Source of the DNA: Reyranella sp. CPCC 100927
Lineage (GTDB): Bacteria > Pseudomonadota > Alphaproteobacteria > Reyranellales > Reyranellaceae
Reading direction: 5' to 3'
Length of the DNA stretch: 64,000 nucleotides
NCBI RefSeq assembly: GCF_007859315.1
Contig: NZ_VOHA01000028.1
Location: 1-64,000 of the forward strand
The position numbers were made by a program, and so were the translations under genes. Below are positions 44,865 through 53,381 of this stretch, in pieces. Within the stretch, counting starts at the first letter, position 1, and each line of letters starts with the position of its first letter. The notes beneath the pieces were generated by a model. The model saw only the letters and a list, made by a program, of their open reading frames with translations. It ran no database searches and had not been told where the DNA came from.

Positions 44865-46370
44865 ATGCCGCCCAGACCAAGACGCTCCTTGCGTCGGCGG
44901 GCGCTTGTCGGTGGCGTCACGATGCTGGGGGCTGCCGCTGTCGGCGGGTGGGCGACCACGGCCGTGCAGCGGCGGATCGCCGAGCCGCATCCGCTACCCA
45001 GGCCCACGGCGTGGCCCCTGCTGGATGATGCCAGCCGACTCAATCCAACGCCGATCAAGGGCGTCGTGTTCGGCGCCGAGTCACCCGAGGCGACGGCCAC
45101 GCGCTTCACGCCGTTGCTGCAGCGGATTGCCGCCGGCCAGGAGCCGGCGCTGGCGGTGAGCGGCACGCGGCATTCGATGGGTGGGCAAAGCCTGCTGCGC
45201 GATGGCTGGGTGCTGGACTCGCTGCCGATGAACGCCGTGGCGGTCGACGCCGATGGCAAGACCATGCGCGTCGGCGCCGGCACGACGTGGCAGCAGGTCA
45301 TCGCCGCCCTCAATGCCCGGGGCCTGGCGCCCGCTGTCATGCAGTCGAACAACGACTTTACGGTCGGCGGCTCGATCAGCGTCAATTGCCACGGCTGGCA
45401 GACAAACAGCCCACCGATCGCAACGACGGTCCGCCGGCTGCGCGTACTGGCGGCCGACGGCACCATCGTGTCCTGCGATGCCAGCGAGAACGCCGAGTTG
45501 TTTGGGCTCGTCCTGGGCGGCTATGGGCTGTTCGGCGTCCTTCTGGAAGCCGAGCTCGCGGTCGTGCCCAACGTGGTCTACGAACCGGCCTTCACCGCGC
45601 TGCCGACACGTGAATACGCCGCGACGTTCGCCGACCTGGTCTATGCGCGCGCCTCGGTCGAGATGGCGTATGGCCGTCTGCGCGTCGACCCGGATCAATT
45701 TCTGGAACAGGCCATCATCGGCACGTACGTGCCGCAGCCGGACAGCAAGGGACGGGTGCTGCCGCTGCCCGAAATGGCAGTGGACGGCGTGGCACGAACC
45801 ATCTTTCGCGGCTCGGCGGGTAGCGGTTCGGGCAAGGCCCGCCGCTGGTGGCTGGAGCGCGAGGTCGGCCCTTGGCTGGCCAAGCCCATCAGCCGTAACG
45901 TTCTGCTCAACGAGCCGGCCGCCTTGTTCGGCAACAGGACCGCCGAGACGACCGATATCCTCCACGAATATTTCGTGCCGCAGGCGCGGCTCTGGGATTT
46001 CGTGGCGCAGGTGAAGACTATCGTGCCGCGCGAGGAGGGCGACCTGTTGAATGTCACCGTCCGCGACGTGAGACGCGACAGCCGCAGCACGCTCGCCTAT
46101 GCCCGTGACGACATGTTCGGGCTGGTGATGCTGTTCGTCCAGGAACGCACGGTGGTGGCCGAGGAGCGCATGCAGCGCATGACCCGCAGCCTGATCGACG
46201 CCGTCCTCGACGTTGGCGGCACGTTCTATTTGCCGTATCGACCGCACGCAACCGCCGCGCAGCTTCGGCGTGCGTATCCCGCCTGGGATGCCGCGATGGC
46301 GGCGAAACGCCGGCTCGATCCAGCCGGCGTTTTCCAGAACGAACTCTATCGGCGTTACGGCAACGCCTGA
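44865..46370 (+). CDS. FAD-binding (PCMH-type) oxidoreductase, exported or membrane-anchored
   Basis: A 501-residue protein starting at the ATG at 44865 behind GGGGAGAA. The N-terminus has RRRALVGGVTMLGAAAVGG, which resembles a twin-arginine signal or a membrane anchor. The FAD_binding_4 domain follows: ALAVSGTRHSMGGQSL, then the long MQSNNDFTVGGSISVNCHGW motif and LVLGGYGLFGVL, as in sugar-lactone and berberine-type oxidases. The His in GTRHS may be where FAD is bound. The C-terminal part (YLPYRPHATAAQLRRAYPAWD, DPAGVFQNELYRRY) is the usual cap. The substrate, possibly a sugar lactone or alcohol, is unknown. Confidence 0.83.
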   Translation: MPPRPRRSLRRRALVGGVTMLGAAAVGGWATTAVQRRIAEPHPLPRPTAWPLLDDASRLNPTPIKGVVFGAESPEATATRFTPLLQRIAAGQEPALAVSGTRHSMGGQSLLRDGWVLDSLPMNAVAVDADGKTMRVGAGTTWQQVIAALNARGLAPAVMQSNNDFTVGGSISVNCHGWQTNSPPIATTVRRLRVLAADGTIVSCDASENAELFGLVLGGYGLFGVLLEAELAVVPNVVYEPAFTALPTREYAATFADLVYARASVEMAYGRLRVDPDQFLEQAIIGTYVPQPDSKGRVLPLPEMAVDGVARTIFRGSAGSGSGKARRWWLEREVGPWLAKPISRNVLLNEPAALFGNRTAETTDILHEYFVPQARLWDFVAQVKTIVPREEGDLLNVTVRDVRRDSRSTLAYARDDMFGLVMLFVQERTVVAEERMQRMTRSLIDAVLDVGGTFYLPYRPHATAAQLRRAYPAWDAAMAAKRRLDPAGVFQNELYRRYGNA

Positions 46371-46380
46371 GGAGACGATC

Positions 46381-46953
46381 ATGCGCGACCTTGCCCATGC
46401 CCTGAGGCGCATGCGTCTGCTGCGCGGCCTGAAGCAGGCGCACGTTGCCGAGCGGCTTGCGGTGACGCAGGCGACCGTCTCACGCTGGGAGCGCGGCACC
46501 CACCGTCCCTCGCCGGCGCAGATGCCGGCCGTGATGGCGTTGCTCGTCGAGCCGGCCGCCGTTGCCTGCGATGGCGCGCTCAAGAGGCTGGTCGAATCGT
46601 CCGCCAGACCCGTGCATCTGATCTGCGATGCGACGCATCGATTGCTGGCAGCATCGCCCGCACGCCAGGTGGACTGGGGTGCACCGGCAAGTGTGCTGAT
46701 GGGGCAGTCTCTGTGGTCCTACGCATCGCGCGAGATCGAGGCCGCCGAGGCACGCCTGGATGCGCTCGGCTGGCGCGACTCCGCGGCGCCCGCCGTTGCC
46801 TTCGACACCGGTGCCAATTGCAGCGCCGTCGTTCCCATTGTGCCCGGCGTTGTGGTGTGGGAGCGCTTGTGTTTGGACGGCGGCAGCGAGGTTCGCCTGG
46901 TCAGCACCTTTGCGGCGTCGGAGGCGCTGCCGTCCGGCGTGATACGCCTCTAG
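46381..46953 (+). CDS. XRE-family helix-turn-helix regulator
   Basis: A 190-residue protein with an N-terminal XRE domain (residues 5-60): RMRLLRGLKQAHVAERLAVTQATVSRWERGTHRPS. The rest (about 70-190) is a small sensor-like domain with an HLICDATHRLLAASPA stretch, as in PAS-type modules, and no known motif. The ATG at 46381 follows GAGGAGA, 11 bp after the oxidoreductase gene, so the two are probably co-transcribed. Its 3' end overlaps the convergent MarR gene by 4 bp. Confidence 0.85.
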   Translation: MRDLAHALRRMRLLRGLKQAHVAERLAVTQATVSRWERGTHRPSPAQMPAVMALLVEPAAVACDGALKRLVESSARPVHLICDATHRLLAASPARQVDWGAPASVLMGQSLWSYASREIEAAEARLDALGWRDSAAPAVAFDTGANCSAVVPIVPGVVVWERLCLDGGSEVRLVSTFAASEALPSGVIRL

Positions 46954-47405
46954 CCTTGCGCGCGCCGCCGGCTGGCCAGCACGCGGCGCAGAATCGCATC
47001 GAGTGCGCGGGCGTCGGCGGGCTTCAGGTGCTGCGTGAACGCCGCGCCGACGGCGTCGCGGTAAGTCGGCCACATCGCACGCCGCAGCGCGGCGCCCTTG
47101 TCCGTCAGGGCGGCCACGGCACCGCGTCCGTCGTCCGTGCTGCGCCGGCGTGTCACCAGCTTCTGCGCCTCTAGGCGGGCCACGACGTGACTCAGGTTGC
47201 TGCGGCTCAGCACCACGGCGTCGGCCAGGGCACCCATGCGCAGCGTGCGCTCAGGGGCCTGCTCCAGCGCCCACAGCACGTCGTACCAGATCAGCGACGG
47301 CAGGCTGCCATCGCTCAGGCGCTGTTCGACGGCGGCCACGATCTCGGCGTGCGCGCGCAGGAAGACGGGCCATGCGGCGATGAGGGACTCACGGTTCACG
47401 TTCAT
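46950..47405 (-). CDS. MarR-family transcriptional regulator
   Basis: From the ATG at 47405 the protein has 151 residues. The winged helix-turn-helix lies in the middle: RTLRMGALADAVVLSRSNLSHVVARLEAQKLVTRRRSTDDGRGAVAALTDKG (about 50-105), with the DDGRG wing and the recognition helix SNLSHVVARL. The outer helices form the dimer. The gene is divergent from the glutathione S-transferase at 47483, and the shared space has AT-rich inverted repeats. I infer that it represses itself and the GST, as MarR proteins commonly control detoxification genes next door. Confidence 0.9.
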   Translation of the reverse strand: MNVNRESLIAAWPVFLRAHAEIVAAVEQRLSDGSLPSLIWYDVLWALEQAPERTLRMGALADAVVLSRSNLSHVVARLEAQKLVTRRRSTDDGRGAVAALTDKGAALRRAMWPTYRDAVGAAFTQHLKPADARALDAILRRVLASRRRAQG

Positions 47406-47424
47406 GCGAGCCAATCTGGCAGTC

Positions 47425-47466
47425 GTTGAAAATTAAATCAAATCGTCTATTTAATTGAAAATTAAA
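47425..47466. promoter_or_regulatory. AT-rich inverted repeats between marR and GST genes (MarR operator candidate)
   Basis: AATTAAAT (47431-47438) and ATTTAATT (47449-47456) are inverted around a 10-base spacer, and TTAATT-GAA-AATTAA (47451-47465) is a second perfect inverted repeat. GAAAATTAAA also occurs twice directly. Such AT-rich DNA is conspicuous here and fits a MarR-type binding region covering both promoters. Confidence 0.6.
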
Positions 47467-47482
47467 CAACTAGAGACCGACC

Positions 47483-48157
47483 ATGACCGACACAATGTCC
47501 GGGCTGACCTTGGTCAGCCACGCTCTCTGTCCCTATGTCCAGCGTGCCGCCATCGCGCTGATCGAGAAGGAGGTCGGCTTCGAGCGCCGCTGGGTCGATC
47601 TTGCCGACAAGCCCGACTGGTTCCGGGCGATCTCGCCGTTGGGCAAGACGCCGGTGCTGGTGGTGGGTGAGGTGCCGGTCTTCGAGTCGGCGGTGATTTG
47701 CGACTATCTGGACGAAGTCCATGCGCCGCGCCTGCATCCCGAGGCGCCCCTGGCGCGGGCGCGTCATCGAGCCTGGATCGCGTTCGCCTCGGCGACGCTG
47801 GATGACATCTGGGGATTCTACTCAGCGCGCGATGATGCGACGTACGATGCCAAGCACGCTGCCATCCGGGCCAAGTTCATCCAGGCCGAGGCGGCACTGG
47901 AGGGTGGTTCCTATTTCGCGGGTGCGCGGTTCTCGCTGGTTGACGCGGCTTTCGCGCCGGTATTCCGCTACTTCGACGCCTTCGAGCGAGCGGGTGTTGC
48001 AGGTTTCTTCGATGCAACACCCAGGGTGCGCGCCTGGCGTGCCGCACTGGCGGCACGACCGTCTGTCATTGCAGCCGCCGCACCAGACTACCCGGAGCGT
48101 CTCGATGACTTCCTGCGGGCGCGGCACTCGGCTCTGTCCCGACGCATGGCGGCGTGA
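47483..48157 (+). CDS. Glutathione S-transferase family protein (CPYVQR type)
   Basis: A 224-residue GST. The thioredoxin-like N-terminal domain has LVSHALCPYVQRAAIALIEKEV, where Cys16 of CPYVQR is the likely glutathione-reactive residue (Omega/Beta-like GST), then GKTPVLVV (cis-Pro) and FESAVICDYLD. The helical C-terminal domain has FAGARFSLVDAAFAPVFRY. These proteins can reduce mixed disulfides or dehydroascorbate, or conjugate glutathione. The divergent MarR gene and the AT-rich operator suggest inducible expression. Confidence 0.87.
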   Translation: MTDTMSGLTLVSHALCPYVQRAAIALIEKEVGFERRWVDLADKPDWFRAISPLGKTPVLVVGEVPVFESAVICDYLDEVHAPRLHPEAPLARARHRAWIAFASATLDDIWGFYSARDDATYDAKHAAIRAKFIQAEAALEGGSYFAGARFSLVDAAFAPVFRYFDAFERAGVAGFFDATPRVRAWRAALAARPSVIAAAAPDYPERLDDFLRARHSALSRRMAA

Positions 48158-48180
48158 ACAGCGCCAGGCGGGGACGGGAT

Positions 48181-49293
48181 CTACTTCGCGACGTAGCTGC
48201 GGTGCACGTAACCGCCGCCGGTCTTGGCCCGTGACTCGAGGAACTGCGCCTTGTCGGCATCGCGGGTCTGGATGGTGACGCCGTCGCCGACCTGCCGGTC
48301 GGCGCGCTTGCCGCTTTCGGCGTCCGTCATGAAACGGCGGACCGCGTCGATCGTGGGCACGTCGGAAGGCGTGCCTTCCTTGCGTTCGGCGATCGCCTCG
48401 ACGACGCTGGCCTGCAGCAGCTTGGGCCACATCTTGCGGAACAGCGCCGGTGCGCCATAGACATCGGCGCTGTTGATCTGGCCGTTGATGGCAAAGACGA
48501 AGCCGATCGCATCCGACTCCTTGTCGATCGCGTCCTTCAGTGCCGCGACATAGGTTTCCGTCGCCTGCTTCAGTTTCTCGTTTTCCATCGAGAGTTGCAG
48601 GCTTGATGCGGATTGTGGCGCCGCGACCGTTGTGCCGACATTGCGTCTCAGTTTCTCCTGCGTCTCGGCAACGCCGCGCCAGACCTTGCCCTGGGCGCTG
48701 CCGACGGTGGCATCGCCGCGTTGCTGTGGCATACGCCGGCCATCACCCCGCGGCGTCGGCGGTGCCGAATCGCGCGATGCCATCAGCGGGGCGTTGGTCG
48801 CAACCTTGATGTCACGCGACGGCAGCCTGTCGGCCGAGCGGCTGAAGGTTTTGGCGTCCTCCTTGTCGCGCGGTGACCAACGACCCTGCTCGACGCAGAA
48901 CGAGGCGATCGACACCTTGCCCGAATGCGGCGGCAGGATCAGGTCGACCGACAGCACGCGGTCCTGCTTGCCACCTTTGACGATATCACCGGATTGAATG
49001 AAAACGGCTTCGCCGCTGAGGTTCTCGACCTCGAGCAGGTTGACGTTCTCGGTTTCGATCACGCGGACCAGGCCCTGCTGCAGCGCTTCCTGCAGGGTGA
49101 TCGGCGTCTTGCCGGTCAAGCCCGGCTTGCCATGGACCATGTAGATCGTGAGATTGCCGTGGGTATAGGGCTGTGAAAACCGGTAGTCAGCCACACCCGG
49201 ATCGACCGCGAACGCAGACGGTGAGAAAACGGCCAGCGCAGTGGCGGCAAACGCAAGCGGCGCCCATCGGCGCAGAATGCCCGAGACTGCCAT
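48181..49293 (-). CDS. ARPP-1 domain exported protein
   Basis: The ATG at 49293 follows GGGAGG and gives 370 residues with a signal peptide (APLAFAATALAVFSPSAFA). The ARPP-1 domain follows (about residues 30-200): ALQQGLVRVIETENVNLLEVEN, then GEAVFIQSGDIVKGGKQDRV, PPHSGKVSIASFCVEQGRW. ARPP-1 was defined by genomic association with ADP-ribosyl and rhodanese/phosphatase-type genes, but none is next to it here and its action is unknown. The C-terminal part is helical with a charged RSYVAK tail. It stands between the GST and the thioesterase. Confidence 0.82.
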   Translation of the reverse strand: MAVSGILRRWAPLAFAATALAVFSPSAFAVDPGVADYRFSQPYTHGNLTIYMVHGKPGLTGKTPITLQEALQQGLVRVIETENVNLLEVENLSGEAVFIQSGDIVKGGKQDRVLSVDLILPPHSGKVSIASFCVEQGRWSPRDKEDAKTFSRSADRLPSRDIKVATNAPLMASRDSAPPTPRGDGRRMPQQRGDATVGSAQGKVWRGVAETQEKLRRNVGTTVAAPQSASSLQLSMENEKLKQATETYVAALKDAIDKESDAIGFVFAINGQINSADVYGAPALFRKMWPKLLQASVVEAIAERKEGTPSDVPTIDAVRRFMTDAESGKRADRQVGDGVTIQTRDADKAQFLESRAKTGGGYVHRSYVAK

Positions 49294-49460
49294 ATCGATG
49301 CCTCCCGTTGTCTTTTTGGACAACGGGATTGTCGCGCCGCATTTTCGGCGGGCGCGGGGTGGCCGTGGGGCAGGATTGTGGCCACCGCGCGCTTGCAGCA
49401 GCGATGCACAACCGATGGTGGAGGCGTCTCGCCTTCCCCCGGTGAGGGAAGGTGAGTCGG

Positions 49461-50390
49461 TTAGCGCTTGGGTCCGTCCCAGTCCTTGAGCGCGACCGCG
49501 GCGCTGTAGCTCAGCAACTGCTTGCCGGCCTGGGTGACCAGGCCGGTGGTGAAGCCCAGGGATCGCGTGACGCGGGCGAGATCGACGGTCGATTCCAGCG
49601 GCGCGTCGAGGTTGCTGCTGCCGGACAGGAACTCGGCCGAGAAGGTCGCGGTGTAGGGTGCCTTGCCGGTGTTGGCGGTGATGCTGGTGCAGAGCGCGTT
49701 GTCGGCGAACGTCATCAGCATGCCGCCGTGGAACGAGGCGCCCGAGTTCTGCATGTAAGGGAACGTCGGCTGCAGCACGTGCACCTGATCGCCGGCCTGG
49801 CGATAGAAGGTGGGGCCCAGCAGGGTGGTGAAAGGGCTCGGCCGCAGCACCGGCGCATAGCCGTCCGGTGTCGGCACGCCGTCCGGCGGGCCGGGCAACC
49901 GCGTGCCGCCGGGCCGCAGCACGAGTCCACTGTCGGTCCGCCGCTCCATGGCCTTGTCGCGCGCCACGTGGCGGCAGACGCCGCTGTAGGTCGCGAGCCG
50001 GCGTCCTTGCTGGATGACCGAGCCGCGTACGAAGGCGAGGCGTCCGGTGACCTGCGTCGCCTCGCCCAGCGACTCGATGGTCTGGCCGATCTGGCCGCCG
50101 GCGAGGAACTGCACCGTGAGGCTCAGCGTCATGGCGAAACTGCCCGGCATCTTGCCGCCCGAGGCGGCGTAGCCGGCAGCCGAGCACAGCGCATAGTCGG
50201 CGAAGGTCAGCAGCACGCCGCCGTGCAGGACGCCGCCACCGTTGGCGTGGCGCTCTTCGGTCGGCATGACGCAATGGATGCCGTCGTCCTGCCGGCGATA
50301 GTAGATCGGCCCGACATAGTCTTCGAACGGGTCGCTCGGGTCATAAAGCTTGTAGCCACCACGGTCCGGGGCCAGCAGCGTGTCCGGCAC
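49461..50390 (-). CDS. Tandem hot-dog (PaaI/4HBT-like) thioesterase
   Basis: A GTG at 50390 with AGAGGA upstream is the best start and gives 309 residues. Two hot-dog domains are joined: the first with NGGGVLHGGVLLTFADYALCSAAGYA (about residues 50-75) and the second with NSGASFHGGMLMTFADNALCTSITA (about 211-235), each in the HGG-x2-x-x-FAD pattern of PaaI-type acyl-CoA thioesterases. The two halves would form a pseudo-dimer with two active sites. It hydrolyses an acyl-CoA, probably aromatic or medium-chain. It is divergent from the enoyl-CoA hydratase gene. Confidence 0.84.
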   Translation of the reverse strand: MPDTLLAPDRGGYKLYDPSDPFEDYVGPIYYRRQDDGIHCVMPTEERHANGGGVLHGGVLLTFADYALCSAAGYAASGGKMPGSFAMTLSLTVQFLAGGQIGQTIESLGEATQVTGRLAFVRGSVIQQGRRLATYSGVCRHVARDKAMERRTDSGLVLRPGGTRLPGPPDGVPTPDGYAPVLRPSPFTTLLGPTFYRQAGDQVHVLQPTFPYMQNSGASFHGGMLMTFADNALCTSITANTGKAPYTATFSAEFLSGSSNLDAPLESTVDLARVTRSLGFTTGLVTQAGKQLLSYSAAVALKDWDGPKR

Positions 50391-50494
50391 GACAAATCCT
50401 CTTGTGAACAGACGTTCACGCTGTATTACGGGAAAAGGTGTGGGGACGGAAGCCAAGTCGATTTTCGCCCTGCGGATACCCAAGGAGTCCGGTG

Positions 50495-51274
50495 GTGGCA
50501 GAGCACAAGGTCGAAATCATCCGTGAGGCCCGCAAGGGCGGCACCGTGGCCCATGTGGTGTTCGACAACACGCGGCGCCTCAACGTGGTGAATCCGCCGG
50601 CACTCGCCGACCTGATCAAGGCCTTCGAAGAGCTCTCGCGCGACGAGCAGGTGCGCGTCGTTGTGTTCAGCGGTGCCGGCGGGAAGGCCTTCATCGGCGG
50701 CGCCGACATCAAGCACATGGCTGCCCTCAAGACGGCCGACGAGGGCCGTGCCTTCATCACCCACATCCACCAGCTCTGCCAGGCGATCCGCGATTGCCCG
50801 GTGCCGGTGATCGCCCGGCTCGAGGGCTACACCCTGGGCGCCGGCCTGGAGGTGGCGGCTGCCTGCGACATCCGCATCGCGACCGAGAGCGCCGCCTTCG
50901 GCATGCCCGAGGTCCGGGTCGGCATTCCCTCGGTGATCGAAGCGGCGCTGCTGCCGCGCCTGATCGGCTGGGGCCGCACATCGTGGCTGTTGATGGCGGC
51001 GGAGAACATCGGTGCGCGCAAGGCGGAGGCCTGGGGCTTCCTGGAGGAGGTCGCCAAGACGTCGGAGATCACCGCCGCGGTCGACCGCTGCGTCGAGGCG
51101 ATCCTCGATGGCACGCCCAAGGCGATCCGCGCCCAGAAGGCGCTGATGCGGCGCTGGGAGGAACTGCCGCTGTCGGACGCCATCCAGGCCGGCATCGACT
51201 CGTTCGCGCAGTCGGTGACGACGGGTGAGCACACCGAGAAAATGACGGCGTTCATCAACCGCAAACGCGGGTGA
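50495..51274 (+). CDS. Enoyl-CoA hydratase/isomerase family protein
   Basis: A GTG at 50495 (AAGGAG seven bases upstream; another GTG at 50492) gives 259 residues. The oxyanion hole stretch is SGAGGKAFIGGADIKHM, then EGYTLGAGLEVAAACDIRIA carries the second half, with the catalytic Glu in GMPEVRVGIPS. The enzyme adds water to a trans-enoyl-CoA or isomerises it in acyl-CoA degradation. The divergent thioesterase and the AtuA-like gene behind it suggest a degradation pathway for an unusual acyl-CoA. Confidence 0.88.
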   Translation: MAEHKVEIIREARKGGTVAHVVFDNTRRLNVVNPPALADLIKAFEELSRDEQVRVVVFSGAGGKAFIGGADIKHMAALKTADEGRAFITHIHQLCQAIRDCPVPVIARLEGYTLGAGLEVAAACDIRIATESAAFGMPEVRVGIPSVIEAALLPRLIGWGRTSWLLMAAENIGARKAEAWGFLEEVAKTSEITAAVDRCVEAILDGTPKAIRAQKALMRRWEELPLSDAIQAGIDSFAQSVTTGEHTEKMTAFINRKRG

Positions 51275-51279
51275 TTTCA

Positions 51280-51417
51280 CCTCTCCCGCAAGCGGGAGAG
51301 GTCGGCGCGTCTTCGCGCCGGGTGAGGGCCTACACACGAGGCGCCGAGTCTTTGGGCCCTCACCTTCCCATCGTACTGGGCACGATGGGCCCCTTCCTCT
51401 CCCGCAAGCGGGAGAGG
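51280..51417. repeat. Composite hairpin repeat (CCTCTCCCGC type), upstream of the AtuA-like gene
   Basis: Two copies of the 10-bp arms CCTCTCCCGC/GCGGGAGAGG with AA loops lie at 51280-51301 and 51396-51417. A third hairpin CCCATCGT/ACGATGGG at 51367-51389 lies between. The same unit bounds the other side of the gene at 53261. Confidence 0.85.
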
Positions 51418-51441
51418 AGATCTTCTCGGGAGGTAATGAGC

Positions 51442-53256
51442 ATGGCGAAGAAGACGGTGCGCATCGGCGGCAGCTCGGGGTTCTGGGGCGACACGGAGAC
51501 GGCGGCCATCCAGCTCGTGCGCCATGGCAACATCGATTACCTGGTCAGCGACTATCTGGCCGAAGTCACCATGTCGATCATGGCGGCGCAGAAGATGCGC
51601 AATCCACAGGCGGGCTACGCCACCGATTTCGCGACCGCCGTCATAGCGCCGCTGGCGCGCGAGATCGCCGACAAAAAGATCAAGGTCATCACCAATGCCG
51701 GTGGCGTGAACCCGCAGGCCTGCCGCGATGCGGTGCTCAAGGCCTGCGAGCAGGCGGGCGTCACACTGAAAGTGGCGCTGGTGCTGGGCGACGAATTGAT
51801 GCCGCAGGCTCAAACGTTCCGCGATGCCGGCGTGACGGAGATGGACGGCACAGCACCGCTGCCGGCGAAGATCACCAGCATGAATGCCTATCTCGGCGGC
51901 TTTCCCATCGCCCGCGCGCTGGCCGAGGGCGCCGACGTGGTGATCACCGGGCGTTGCGTCGACTCCGCCGTGACCTTGGGGCCGCTGATTTACGCGTTCG
52001 GCTGGACGATGGAGGATTTCGACCGGCTGGCGGCAGGCACCTTGGCCGGCCACATCCTGGAATGCGGCGCCCAGTGCAACGGCGGCAATTTCACCGATTG
52101 GCGTCTGGTGCCGGACTACGACAACATGGGCTTTCCCATCGCGGAGGTGTCCGAGGATGGCAGCTTCGTGCTGTCCAAGCCCGACGGCACCGGCGGCCTG
52201 ATCACGACAGCCACGGTCGCCGAGCAGATGCTGTACGAGATCGGTGATCCGCGCGCCTACATGGTGCCTGACGTCGCCTGCGACTTCACCAACGCACGCT
52301 ACGAGCAGGTCGGCAAGGACAAGGTGCGGATCTCGGGCGTGAAGGGTCGGCCGCCGACCGACAGCTACAAGGTGTCGACGACGTGGCCCGATGGCTACAA
52401 GTTCGCCTCGGTCTTCATGCTGAGCGGCATCGATGCGGTGGCCAAGGGCCGCCACAGCGCCGAGATGATCGTCAAGAAGACGCGCCGCATGTTCCGCGAG
52501 AAGAACCTCGGCGACTACCGCGAGGTGAGCATCGAGGTGATCGGCGGCGAGGACACCTACGGACCGCACAGCCGTGCGATCGATGCGCGCGAGGTGGTGG
52601 TGAAGATCGCGGCGCGCCACGACCAGAAGGAAGCGTTGAGCCTGCTGGGCCGCGAGATCGCGCCCATGGCGACCGGCGGCGTGGTGGGGATGTCGGGATC
52701 GTTCGGTGCCGGCCGGGTGGCGCCGTCACCGGTGATCCGCATGTTCTCTTGCCTGGTGCCCAAGGCGATGGTGCCGGTGACGGTCGACATCGACGGTCGC
52801 AGCATTGCAGTCGAGCCCGCCGCGCCTGCTGGCGGCTTCCATGCCGGCCTGTTGCCGACCGAGGCACCGGCGGCGCCGAAGCTGCCATCGGCGGGTCCCA
52901 ACGCGGCGAGCGAAACCGTGCCGCTGGTGGCGCTGGCCTACGGCCGCTCCGGCGACAAGGGCGACAACGCCAATATTGGCATCTTCGCCCGCAAGCCCGC
53001 GTACGCCGCGATCCTGGACGCCGAGGTCACGGAAGAAGCCGTGGCGCAATGGTTCGCGCACCGCATCAAGGGCAAGGTCACGCGCTGGCGCCTGCCCGGC
53101 ATCGGCGGCTTCAACTTCCTGCTGCGCGAGGCGCTGGGCGGCGGCGGCATGGCCTCGATCAAGGCCGATCCGCTGGCGAAGGCCTTCGCCCAGATGCTGC
53201 TCGACATGCCGGTGCGCGTGCCGGCATCGGTCGCGGCGGAAGTCAAGGTTGCGTGA
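51442..53256 (+). CDS. AtuA-like (DUF1446) acyl-CoA metabolism protein
   Basis: The ATG at 51442 (GGGAGG eight bases upstream; ATG at 51436 also possible) gives 604 residues. The long N-terminal part (residues 1-450) is DUF1446/AtuA: VRIGGSSGFWGDTE, VITNAGGVNPQACRDAV, DVVITGRCVDSAVTLGPLIY, GGNFTDW. The C-terminal 110 residues (VPLVALAYGRSGDKGDNANIG) are the AtuA-like ferredoxin-fold domain. AtuA is needed for acyclic terpene (citronellol/geraniol) use in Pseudomonas, but its reaction is not established. Here it follows an enoyl-CoA hydratase gene and has no other Atu genes nearby, so the pathway could differ. Confidence 0.85.
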   Translation: MAKKTVRIGGSSGFWGDTETAAIQLVRHGNIDYLVSDYLAEVTMSIMAAQKMRNPQAGYATDFATAVIAPLAREIADKKIKVITNAGGVNPQACRDAVLKACEQAGVTLKVALVLGDELMPQAQTFRDAGVTEMDGTAPLPAKITSMNAYLGGFPIARALAEGADVVITGRCVDSAVTLGPLIYAFGWTMEDFDRLAAGTLAGHILECGAQCNGGNFTDWRLVPDYDNMGFPIAEVSEDGSFVLSKPDGTGGLITTATVAEQMLYEIGDPRAYMVPDVACDFTNARYEQVGKDKVRISGVKGRPPTDSYKVSTTWPDGYKFASVFMLSGIDAVAKGRHSAEMIVKKTRRMFREKNLGDYREVSIEVIGGEDTYGPHSRAIDAREVVVKIAARHDQKEALSLLGREIAPMATGGVVGMSGSFGAGRVAPSPVIRMFSCLVPKAMVPVTVDIDGRSIAVEPAAPAGGFHAGLLPTEAPAAPKLPSAGPNAASETVPLVALAYGRSGDKGDNANIGIFARKPAYAAILDAEVTEEAVAQWFAHRIKGKVTRWRLPGIGGFNFLLREALGGGGMASIKADPLAKAFAQMLLDMPVRVPASVAAEVKVA

Positions 53257-53260
53257 ATCC

Positions 53261-53373
53261 CCTCTCCCGCGAGCGGGAGAGGGAGGGAGGGGACAAGGAT
53301 GCGGCGCTTCGTGTGTTGTCCCTCACCCGACGAGCGCTACGCGCTCGTCGACCTCTCCCGCTTGCGGGAGAGG
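53261..53373. repeat. Composite hairpin repeat (CCTCTCCCGC type), downstream of the AtuA-like gene
   Basis: Hairpins at 53261-53282 (GA loop) and 53352-53373 (TT loop) have the same arms as those before the gene. Between them CGACGAGCGC (53328-53337) pairs with GCGCTCGTCG (53341-53350). The block separates two convergent genes. Confidence 0.85.
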
Positions 53374-53381
53374 TGAAGATA

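Noticed and set aside
48181-50274. A 697-residue fusion of the ARPP-1 protein with an N-terminal extension
   Set aside because: The extension is the shadow of the thioesterase gene; a good SD, ATG and signal peptide lie at 49293.
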